Positions 1 through 5,693 of a stretch of DNA of 5,716 nucleotides are shown one piece after another (the stretch's first letter is position 1; every line of letters begins with the position of its first letter). A program made the translations under genes and the position numbers. The DNA lies in NCBI GenBank assembly GCA_026418755.1, contig JAOAAR010000141.1, positions 1-5,716 on the forward strand, read 5' to 3'. The notes under the pieces are model-generated. The model made no database searches. It was not told where the DNA came from and saw only the letters and a program-made list of their open reading frames with translations. The stretch is from Planctomycetota bacterium (GTDB lineage Bacteria > Planctomycetota > SKW154).

Positions 1-663
1 CCAATAGACCAACGCCCAAGCCCAGAGTTTCTCCTCTGCCGACAGAACTTCTCCACTTGCTTTGTTCACCACATCCCCAAGACGGACCTGCCCACTTTGG
101 GCAACTTCCAGAAACCGCCTCACCCTCTCCTCCGAACAAAGAGGAACAACATAGGAGCCACCGACCAGTTTCGCATCACTAAAATATTCGATAAAACCTT
201 CTACAACCCAAGGAGGAAACTCTGAACTGAAACCCTGGAGGTAGATGAAAGTGTGAGTACGAATAAGACTGTCCATCACCTTTTTAGACATCAAGATATG
301 AACTCTACTGTTCTTCAAATCTATAGCGCCGCCATCACGCATTAAAAGCCCACTCGAACTCTTCTCAAACTCCGCCGCAGACTTATGAAGCCTCATTACC
401 ATCTGAACCATCACTTTGCGGGGGCTACTCAACTCTTCCTGTAAGAGGTCATTAAACGCTTTCAGATTGACCGCCAAAAACTGCAAACTCTCCGCATCCA
501 CATCTTCCCGAGGAATTTTGTAGTTCAAAACGATAAGAGAAGATTCCTTCGCCTGTCTGTCATCGCCAGATTCTCCCCTCCCGAAACCTTCATCCTCGTA
601 ATAGGTAACACGACAGGAGAGTAACAATATGCAGACCGCACATATTAGCCACAACTTGCTCAT
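1..663 (-). CDS. Lipoprotein resembling DUF1570/peptidase-MA-like proteins with a degenerate zinc site (C-terminus cut by the window edge)
   Basis: This frame is open from ATG at 663 to the window edge (221 residues seen, no stop), so the C-terminus is missing. The N-terminus is a lipoprotein signal: short basic start, hydrophobic core, then lipobox LLSC with the lipid-accepting Cys at residue 17. The mature protein should be membrane-anchored outside the cytoplasm. Residues 150-161 (PPWVVEGFIEYF) match the P-W-x-x-E-G-x-x-E-Y pattern after the zinc motif in gluzincin-type peptidase-MA/DUF1570 proteins, and WAWALVYW near the edge matches the following helix of that family. The expected HExxH, however, reads HTFIY (137-141): the first His and the EG Glu (155) remain, but the catalytic Glu and second His are lost. 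I infer a binding or structural role rather than proteolysis. The start overlaps the fmdB-type stop as ATGA, which suggests translational coupling. Family assignment is moderate; the open frame is secure. Confidence 0.72.
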   Translation of the reverse strand, partial: MSKLWLICAVCILLLSCRVTYYEDEGFGRGESGDDRQAKESSLIVLNYKIPREDVDAESLQFLAVNLKAFNDLLQEELSSPRKVMVQMVMRLHKSAAEFEKSSSGLLMRDGGAIDLKNSRVHILMSKKVMDSLIRTHTFIYLQGFSSEFPPWVVEGFIEYFSDAKLVGGSYVVPLCSEERVRRFLEVAQSGQVRLGDVVNKASGEVLSAEEKLWAWALVYW

Positions 664-863
664 GTAGGTTTTGCGCCTCCTGAAGAGGACGAACAGGATG
701 AACATTTGGAAGACTTCTCGCTTCCCGCAATCTTGAACGGCTTAAAAACCCGTTCAAGATTCTCCGAGCCACAAACAGGACATTTCACCTTCTTTCCCTG
801 TCCGAGAACAAAAACATCAAACTCCTTTTTACACCCACCGCATCTGTATGTGTATGTCGGCAT
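660..863 (-). CDS. FmdB-family small zinc-ribbon protein
   Basis: This 67-residue protein opens with MPTYTYRC, the hallmark of the FmdB/CxxC_CxxC_SSSS regulatory-protein family (PF09723). Cys pairs at 8/11 and 28/31 form one zinc ribbon. The Ser-rich tail, with a further CSSC at 54-57 and then GGAKPT, is also typical. The length is normal for the family, so the gene looks intact. The family is widespread and named after a putative regulator of a formamidase operon; its real function is poorly known, and a specific regulatory role should not be assumed. The start is supported by an AGGAG 7 bases upstream. The gene lies 207 bases after comF, so it probably starts its own transcription unit, and its TGA overlaps the ATG of the following lipoprotein gene. 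Identification is secure; function is open. Confidence 0.93.
   Translation of the reverse strand: MPTYTYRCGGCKKEFDVFVLGQGKKVKCPVCGSENLERVFKPFKIAGSEKSSKCSSCSSSSGGAKPT
676..681 (-). promoter_or_regulatory. Ribosome binding site for the lipoprotein gene, inside the upstream gene
   Basis: A full AGGAGG lies 12 bases before the ATG at 663, within the last codons (Ser-Gly-Gly) of the FmdB-type gene. The spacing is longer than the usual 5-9 bases. With the ATGA overlap, this suggests that translation of the lipoprotein depends partly on ribosomes finishing the zinc-ribbon gene. This is seen directly; the coupling is inferred. Confidence 0.6.
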
Positions 864-870
864 AATCCAT

Positions 871-877
871 CTCCTTC
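871..877 (-). promoter_or_regulatory. Ribosome binding site of the FmdB-type gene
   Basis: GGAGGAG-like purine tract (GAAGGAG read on the minus strand) with AGGAG at 875..871, 7 bases before the ATG at 863. It fixes the start that yields the family's MPTYTYRC opening. Confidence 0.7.
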
Positions 878-886
878 CTTCTCTTA

Positions 887-915
887 ATTATCACCTCAAA
901 ACTGCTAAAAATCAA
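887..915 (-). promoter_or_regulatory. Candidate sigma-70 promoter for the fmdB-lipoprotein pair
   Basis: A -35-like TTGATT (915..910, 4 of 6 to consensus) and a -10-like GATAAT (892..887, 5 of 6) are separated by exactly 17 bases. Transcription would start near 880, giving a leader of only about 17 bases that already holds the ribosome binding site. A perfect TTGACA at 931..926 lies just upstream but has no good -10 at 16-18 bases. The placement in the only sizeable gap of the window supports a real promoter; it is predicted by eye only. Confidence 0.45.
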
Positions 916-1070
916 GACGAAGCGCTGTCAAATCCCATTTTATACAAACAGAATACCATAGAAACAGATAAGAGGGGTTGAATGAAGAAGAGAAGAGGCA
1001 GACTGTGGTTGACATCAAGAAATCCCCAAGATTTTTTCTTGCATCAGATGTTTCGTGAGCCCCATTTCCT

Positions 1071-1778
1071 TCAGCGGGAGAGTGTGAGAAGTCCAACAAT
1101 GTAACCTGCTTTTTTGAGCGTCTTGGCGCACTCCTTGAGAGTCGCACCTGTACTGGTGACATCGTCAAAAAGCAGGGCCTTGGACTTCTTAGGCAGCGGT
1201 GTGGGAATCACTTCGAACGCTCCGATGAGGTTCTTCTTTCTCATCGAATCCGAAAGAGAAGCCTGCGGAGGAGTCGCCACTTTTTTGCGAAGAAGGGAAA
1301 GCACAGGAATGTTGCCCAGTTTTGATGCAATGAGCCTTGCGAATGGGACGAGATGGTCATAACCACGTTTGCGAAGCCGCCTCCTGTCTTGTGGGACTGG
1401 CACTATAACATCTGGATGAAAATCGAGTGACAGAGGTAGGCTATTGATGAGATGTTTGAGGATTCTTGTGGCGGCTGTGTCACTGCTGTATTTGTGGGCA
1501 GTCAGAAGTTTGCGGAAAACTCCATCGTAGCGAAAGAGCGAACGGCAGAACTCATACGGTAGTCGCTTTGACGAGCAGTAGGCGCAAGAAGGAGTAGATT
1601 CTGTCTGTTGAACAGAGCCGCATCTCGAACAGAATTTGTCTATGGGGCTGATTTTTTCGGCGCAGAGAGCACAGAGACCAACTGAGTTGTCGGTAGAACC
1701 ACCACAATTCCAGCAGAACGGTGGATACACAGAGTCGAGAATGAAGGAGACAACTTTTTTGAGTGCAGGTATTAACAT
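1071..1778 (-). CDS. comF: ComF family protein (phosphoribosyltransferase fold)
   Basis: The N-terminus carries four Cys pairs (CWNC, CALC, CSRC and CAYC; about residues 22-68 from the chosen start), forming the double zinc ribbon typical of ComF/GntX proteins. The C-terminal half is a PRTase domain with DVIVPVP (about 123-129), an arginine-rich RLRKRGYDHL segment (usually RGFNQ in the family), and the PRPP loop LLFDDVTSTGATL (about 202-214). At 235 residues it has full family length. ComF proteins take part in natural DNA uptake in competent bacteria, probably acting on incoming single strands in the cytoplasm; elsewhere the role is unclear, and no other competence gene is visible here. A TTG at 1784 would extend it by two residues, but GGAAGAG is 8 bases from the ATG at 1778 and only 2 from the TTG, so I prefer the ATG. 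It follows the HEAT gene by 24 bases, so it is probably co-transcribed. In one sampled stretch its codons are strongly C-ending. Confidence 0.92.
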   Translation of the reverse strand: MLIPALKKVVSFILDSVYPPFCWNCGGSTDNSVGLCALCAEKISPIDKFCSRCGSVQQTESTPSCAYCSSKRLPYEFCRSLFRYDGVFRKLLTAHKYSSDTAATRILKHLINSLPLSLDFHPDVIVPVPQDRRRLRKRGYDHLVPFARLIASKLGNIPVLSLLRKKVATPPQASLSDSMRKKNLIGAFEVIPTPLPKKSKALLFDDVTSTGATLKECAKTLKKAGYIVGLLTLSR

Positions 1779-1786
1779 ATCCAAAT

Positions 1787-1793
1787 CTCTTCC
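1787..1793 (-). promoter_or_regulatory. Ribosome binding site that decides the comF start
   Basis: GGAAGAG on the minus strand is spaced 8 bases from ATG 1778 but only 2 bases from the alternative TTG at 1784. The spacing favours the ATG, removing two residues from the longest possible reading. Confidence 0.55.
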
Positions 1794-1802
1794 ACAAGGT
1801 CC

Positions 1803-3929
1803 CTATTTCGTTATATATAGGACTGACTTCTCGATTTTTGCTTTAAGGTTGTAAGGTGCCAAGATTAGGCGCAAGGCATCGAATGCTCGCACGCCCACGA
1901 GTTCCGCCTCGAGGGACGATTCTGAATCGCACACAGCCGCTGCCTCTTCTGAAATCTCAACAGTAAAGCCAACATACTCGCCGATGCGATTCACAACATC
2001 TCTTATTCTCTCCCGCCGAGTAACCAATGTAACAAGAATCCGCTCCAAAGGAACACTCCTATCATTCTCCATTTTGAAGTCTCGGTAGAGATAACACCGC
2101 TCAGGACTCACAAAAAGGACTACACCGAATGAATGGTCGAATAAAAGGTTGTTCTCAGATGCCAGTTTCTGGACTGCCTCAAGAAGCGGAGAGCCTGTTT
2201 TCAGAGACATGATTTTTGTTTCCCGTATTTCTGGGTCAATGAAGAGATTAATCCCATAAAGTTTGAGAAGGTCTCTGGCGTGCTCTCGAAGGTTTGCATC
2301 AGGTAAGTCAAAAGAGAGTCTTTTGAGATTGAGGAGAGGGCGGATGTCTCCGAGGAGTGCGAGCGCTTCAGCGGCGCGCCATCGGACAGAAAAATTTACA
2401 TCTTCGAGATACTTCTGAGCAAAAGCGGTGTCTTTTTCCAGCAGAGCAACCGCTTTGACCGCTGCCGTCCTTATTCCCGCATCTGGCGTCTCCATCAATT
2501 CTCGCAACTTCTTCGACACATTCTCATCACCCACCTGCGCCAGAACATCCGCAGATAGAATCCGAGCAGCCATATCGCCGTCCTTCACCAAATTGAACAG
2601 TCTTTCCCCTGCCTCCTCGGAGAGAAGTTTCCCCTTTAGGTATTTAAGGAGAACTATCTGTGCTTCCTGCTTCGAAGGAAGCGGCGCCTCGGAAATGATG
2701 CGAAGCGCCGTATCCAGAGTCTCCTCAGGAGCAAGGCTTGCAATACACCGCAACAACTCGCCACAGAAGACCGCCCCTGGTTTTATCGCCAATTTCTTTA
2801 AAAGAGAGACAACCGATTTATCACCACTTTTTTCGAGGAGAATGCAACCTGATGGAATGAGAAGTGGTTCCCTCTCCATCGCTTCTAACACCACTCCGAC
2901 CGCTTCCTTCCTCTTCCTCACCGTAAGCCCACGAATCGCCGCCTCTGCCACCGCACCGCTTCTATTCTTTACCGCATCAAGGAGCATTTTAAAAGAGTTC
3001 TCAGAGTCGATGCGTGCAACCACCTGCACCGCCGCAGCCGCCTCCTCCTCTTCCCCTCTCTCTATCACAGTTTTTAAATGTTCAAGTAAGAGTTCCGAAT
3101 TCTCCTTTGAAACATCTATGTAGTCGCTTTTTAGTGACCTCGTGATAAGACCGATTCCGCCTATGGCAAGCCGTCTCACAGCAGTTCCTTTGTCAGTTAA
3201 AAATGATGCAAGCGCCACAGCCCCCTCTGCCTCAGCACGCAGCACCAACTCCGACACCACTTGAGAACGCCATCCTTCAGCCATCTCTGTCAGTTTTTTG
3301 TTCACAGCCACATCTGTTGCATCGTACAATCTGAAGAATGAGTGCAAATATATCTCCGCCGCTGAAGAGTACGCATCCACCCTATTCATTGCCGCTATAA
3401 GATTTTCAAGAGATTTTCTTTCGCCTTTCACTCCGCATTCTGCCACCATCCTCGCAGCAGCCACCGATACAGTCAAATCGTCATCCATAAGATACTCAAG
3501 CAGAAGAGAAAGCCCTTTGCTACCAGCGCGCTCTCTGATTATAGCAAGCCCCTGGACTCGAAACTGCCCTTTGTCGCTCAAAAGTAGCCCCACAACTTCC
3601 CCTGCTTCTTCCTCGCTTACCCCTGCTCCTAACACCCTTTCAAGCAATTTTGCTTCCCGTTCTTCCTCTTGAAGCAGAAGAAGCAGTTTCTCCAAAAGAT
3701 GGCGAATCTGTACATCGTCTGTCTTTTCCTTATGCTTTCTCAACTCTGGGAGAATTTTGTATCCTTTCTTCCGGAGTAAATCAAACGCTTCGTTCCGTTT
3801 CGCAAACTCTTCATCACCCATTTGCCTCACTAATCGCCCTATCTCATCCTCCTCCGACTGCGCAAACAGACCGCCGAGAAAAACGAGATGAATGAGAGAA
3901 AGAATGACAATTGGGATTTTTTTACTCAT
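1803..3929 (-). CDS. Exported HEAT-repeat protein with two C-terminal STN-like modules
   Basis: This 708-residue protein begins with a Sec signal peptide (MSKK, hydrophobic stretch to about residue 21, likely cut after LFA at 23). It has no lipobox Cys and no later membrane segment, so it should be periplasmic or secreted. Residues about 28-555 are alpha-helical, Leu/Ala-rich HEAT-type repeats. The clearest lie near 138-165, 238-265, 307-336, 442-468, 470-497 and 502-528, several with the D-x-x-V-R-x-x-A-A helix pattern. The C-terminus (about 556-708) changes to two related alpha/beta units: INLFIDPE...VLFVS (560-608) and FTVEISEE...VLYITK (655-708). Each has an EA/DA-rich helix, an NL and a final strand, as in secretin/TonB short N-terminal (STN) domains. 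HEAT solenoids usually bind proteins, so I infer a scaffold in the cell envelope. The SD (AGGG, 7-base spacing) overlaps the stop codon of the preceding coiled-coil gene, so translation is probably coupled. Third-position base preference switches near 2440. Function unknown. Confidence 0.85.
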   Translation of the reverse strand: MSKKIPIVILSLIHLVFLGGLFAQSEEDEIGRLVRQMGDEEFAKRNEAFDLLRKKGYKILPELRKHKEKTDDVQIRHLLEKLLLLLQEEEREAKLLERVLGAGVSEEEAGEVVGLLLSDKGQFRVQGLAIIRERAGSKGLSLLLEYLMDDDLTVSVAAARMVAECGVKGERKSLENLIAAMNRVDAYSSAAEIYLHSFFRLYDATDVAVNKKLTEMAEGWRSQVVSELVLRAEAEGAVALASFLTDKGTAVRRLAIGGIGLITRSLKSDYIDVSKENSELLLEHLKTVIERGEEEEAAAAVQVVARIDSENSFKMLLDAVKNRSGAVAEAAIRGLTVRKRKEAVGVVLEAMEREPLLIPSGCILLEKSGDKSVVSLLKKLAIKPGAVFCGELLRCIASLAPEETLDTALRIISEAPLPSKQEAQIVLLKYLKGKLLSEEAGERLFNLVKDGDMAARILSADVLAQVGDENVSKKLRELMETPDAGIRTAAVKAVALLEKDTAFAQKYLEDVNFSVRWRAAEALALLGDIRPLLNLKRLSFDLPDANLREHARDLLKLYGINLFIDPEIRETKIMSLKTGSPLLEAVQKLASENNLLFDHSFGVVLFVSPERCYLYRDFKMENDRSVPLERILVTLVTRRERIRDVVNRIGEYVGFTVEISEEAAAVCDSESSLEAELVGVRAFDALRLILAPYNLKAKIEKSVLYITK

Positions 3930-3936
3930 AAAAAAG

Positions 3937-3942
3937 CCCTTA
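3937..3942 (-). promoter_or_regulatory. Ribosome binding site of the HEAT gene fused with the upstream stop codon
   Basis: TAAGGG on the minus strand: the TAA (3942..3940) ends the coiled-coil gene and its last A starts the AGGG Shine-Dalgarno, 7 bases from ATG 3929. A terminating ribosome would sit on the next start, a typical coupling arrangement. Confidence 0.55.
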
Positions 3943-4746
3943 TTGGGAAAGAAATGCTATAAAAGCAAAGAGCCCCAACCCGCAGATGATAACAATGAGC
4001 ACCGCCAGTAGAACCGTCACGCGCCTCGAATACTGTCGGTTCTCTTCAAGAATCTCTTTTATAAAGACTCGTTGCGATGCTTCTAACGCCTTGACAGCGT
4101 CCAATTGCTGCTTTGAATTCGCACTCGCCTCTTTCAAGGCACCTTGTAACATCTCTATATTTTGTCTGATTACGCCTTCTTGCCTTGCCGCAACCTCCAG
4201 TTTCATCACCAACTCGCTCAAAATATCAGACTGCCTCCGCTCCTCCTTTGGCAAGTTCTCAAGTTTGGTATTCACCTCTCTGAAAATCTCCATCACTTCC
4301 TGTGAACGCTCCGTCTGCTCTCGAAGGCGTCTCTCCATCTGTTCGAGAAGAGACCTCTGCTCCTCACTCAACCTCGGCAGCGCAGAAACAAACCGCGGCA
4401 ATCCCTCAAGACTCGTCACCACCTCCTCCAACTTCTTTCCTTGCTCCTTTAAACTCGAACTCACATCGTCCAACACACTCACTTGCCGCTGCGTGTTCTC
4501 TTCTACCTTATACAGAGTCTCATTCTGCGCCCGCAACCGCTCTTTCACCGTTTGCAACACATCATTCAAAGAATCCATCCATTCATTCACCTTCGCAAGA
4601 GCCTGCTCTCGCTGCCCTGAAAGCATCTCTTCAGCCAACTGTACCGTCTCGCTCTCACCAATCATTTTTTTCGCCACTTCGTCTGAATCGATTTTCGTCT
4701 GTTCTCCCGCCTCGCGCTTGCCGAACAACTTACTGAAGATTGACAT
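3940..4746 (-). CDS. Tail-anchored coiled-coil membrane protein of unknown function
   Basis: I do not recognise a named family. The 268-residue product starts with a short amphipathic MSIFSKLFGKRE. It is then almost wholly charged, Glu/Gln/Leu-rich coiled coil (about 35-240), broken by Leu-Pro kinks at 116-117, 123-124 and 165-166. It ends in one hydrophobic segment (about 244-266) with only two residues after it. There is no signal peptide, so it should be tail-anchored with the rod in the cytoplasm. Residues 123-164 and 165-206 share an in-register pattern (LP, Gln at +7, Leu at +11 and +18), a 42-residue or six-heptad repeat. It sits between the ATPase and the exported HEAT protein and could link cytoplasmic ATPase activity to the membrane; that is inference. 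A TTG at 4761 would add five residues, but the GGGGAGGG tract 6 bases before ATG 4746 makes that start clearly better. Confidence 0.82.
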   Translation of the reverse strand: MSIFSKLFGKREAGEQTKIDSDEVAKKMIGESETVQLAEEMLSGQREQALAKVNEWMDSLNDVLQTVKERLRAQNETLYKVEENTQRQVSVLDDVSSSLKEQGKKLEEVVTSLEGLPRFVSALPRLSEEQRSLLEQMERRLREQTERSQEVMEIFREVNTKLENLPKEERRQSDILSELVMKLEVAARQEGVIRQNIEMLQGALKEASANSKQQLDAVKALEASQRVFIKEILEENRQYSRRVTVLLAVLIVIICGLGLFAFIAFLSQ

Positions 4747-4751
4747 ACTCA

Positions 4752-4759
4752 CCCTCCCC
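4752..4759 (-). promoter_or_regulatory. Ribosome binding site that decides the coiled-coil start
   Basis: GGGGAGGG on the minus strand, with core GGAGG ending 6 bases before ATG 4746. The alternative TTG at 4761 would place this strong site inside the coding sequence, so the shorter protein is preferred. It lies directly after the TGA of the ATPase gene. Confidence 0.75.
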
Positions 4760-4761
4760 AA

Positions 4762-5679
4762 TCAACTGGTGGCGCGCAGAAAAATCTCCTCTATGGTGCG
4801 CCGCTCCTGACACAAACCTGTCAGACGAACTCCCGCCCTCACCAACTTCTCGTTCAGATTCGCCACATCCTCGACCGTCCCATCATAGCAAAGAGTCACA
4901 GAATCTCCTTCCACAGAAAACGACCGCACCCCCTTATCCTGACTCAAAACCTCCTCGATTCGATTCATACCGCTCACAACAGTAATCCGCAGAACTTTCT
5001 CACGGCAGTATTTGTCGCTCAACTCGTCAAGAGTCCCCGTGTCAACCAGAACCCCTCTGTCCATCACGCCAAGGGAATCGCAGAAACTACTCAAATCATA
5101 AAGGATGTTGCTCGCAACCACCATCGTCTTGTTGATTGAGGCAAGATGCTGCAAAACCTCAACCACCTCAGCCCTCGAACGCGGGTCAAGCCCACTCGTC
5201 GGCTCGTCCAGAAACAGAACTTCTGGATTGTGCACCAGCGTTTTCGCAATCATCAACCTCTGCTTCATCCCGCGCGACAACTCACCCACAAACTTCCCTG
5301 CCCAGTTCCCCAACCTTACCAGAGAAAGCAACCGTTCCACTCGCTCCTGCCTTTCCCCCTTCCTCACCCCATACAGACCCGCATAGTAGTCCAGAAACTC
5401 AAATACACGCAAACCGTCATACATCCCGTACTCATCAGGTAGATAACCAATTTTCGGCATAACAGTTTTCGGATTCGCAAAAATGTCAACACCATCTATC
5501 CGTACTACGCCAGAAGTCGGCTGAAGCAACCCCGCCAGCATCCGTATCGTCGTTGTCTTCCCCGCCCCGTTCGGTCCCACAAGCCCAAACGAACGCCCCT
5601 CCTCGATTCTCAAATTCAACGCCTTCACAGCGTCCGTCCCGTTGTAACTCTTCCACAAATCGAGAGTCTCTATCATCAT
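4762..5679 (-). CDS. ABC-2-type transporter ATP-binding protein (NatA/CcmA-like)
   Basis: This 305-residue, full-length ATPase subunit has A-loop Tyr 12, Walker A GPNGAGKTT (35-43), signature LSRGMKQRL (134-142), Walker B VLFLDE (154-159) and D-loop SGLD (162-165). Residues about 215-305 form the extra C-terminal domain usual in drug/polysaccharide/sodium ABC-2 exporter ATPases. The Q-loop position reads IGYLPDEYG with Asp 82, a variant I associate with one subfamily of these ATPases. The H-loop, normally SSHIL, reads ASNIL with Asn 191 (codon AAC at 5109..5107), which is unusual and may slow or alter hydrolysis. ATP hydrolysis at the inner membrane would normally drive a separate permease, but none is in the window; the next gene encodes a tail-anchored coiled-coil protein 15 bases on. 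The start has GGGAG 7 bases upstream; a second ATG at 5676 is a minor alternative. Substrate cannot be read from the sequence. Confidence 0.93.
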   Translation of the reverse strand: MMIETLDLWKSYNGTDAVKALNLRIEEGRSFGLVGPNGAGKTTTIRMLAGLLQPTSGVVRIDGVDIFANPKTVMPKIGYLPDEYGMYDGLRVFEFLDYYAGLYGVRKGERQERVERLLSLVRLGNWAGKFVGELSRGMKQRLMIAKTLVHNPEVLFLDEPTSGLDPRSRAEVVEVLQHLASINKTMVVASNILYDLSSFCDSLGVMDRGVLVDTGTLDELSDKYCREKVLRITVVSGMNRIEEVLSQDKGVRSFSVEGDSVTLCYDGTVEDVANLNEKLVRAGVRLTGLCQERRTIEEIFLRATS

Positions 5680-5686
5680 ACTCTAA

Positions 5687-5691
5687 CTCCC
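5687..5691 (-). promoter_or_regulatory. Ribosome binding site of the ABC ATPase gene
   Basis: GGGAG on the minus strand, 7 bases before ATG 5679. It is among the last genuine genomic bases before the adapter at 5694, so any promoter or upstream gene is lost. Confidence 0.6.
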
Positions 5692-5693
5692 AC

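Larger units (their letters stand above)
864..1070. other. Intergenic spacer between comF-type and fmdB-type genes
   Basis: This 207-base gap is the largest in the window. It holds the candidate promoter and ribosome binding site described separately. The remainder is AT-rich, with a short 5-bp inverted repeat (CAAGA/TCTTG around a run of six T on the plus strand, 1027-1041) that is too weak to call a terminator. I found no convincing hairpin with a U-run after the comF stop, so read-through from the upstream operon is possible. Confidence 0.5.

Noticed and set aside
926..931. Perfect TTGACA as the -35 box of the fmdB promoter
   Set aside because: No sequence resembling a -10 box lies 16-18 bases downstream; the TTGATT/GATAAT pair is better.
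905..1015. Possible small 36-residue protein in the comF-fmdB spacer (ATG at 1015, minus strand)
   Set aside because: A GGGGA lies about 7 bases upstream, but the peptide has no recognisable features, and the candidate promoter overlaps its end. Chance is the simpler explanation.
1027..1041. Inverted repeat CAAGA...TCTTG as a terminator of the comF transcript
   Set aside because: The stem is only 5 bp and weak, and the T-run is in the loop instead of after the stem on the transcript strand.
1020..1070. Possible 16-residue peptide right after the comF stop
   Set aside because: The purine tract sits directly against the ATG with no proper spacing, and the peptide is too short to judge.
2428..3123. 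Plus-strand open frame of 231 codons opposite the HEAT gene
   Set aside because: Ser/Ala/Arg-rich without family features, exactly in the G-ending codon part of the HEAT gene. It is a shadow frame.
3986..4810. Long plus-strand open frame of 274 codons opposite the coiled-coil gene
   Set aside because: Low-complexity Ser/Cys/Arg-rich translation without a domain. It is a by-product of biased codons in the real minus-strand gene, which has heptads, a membrane anchor and a strong ribosome site.
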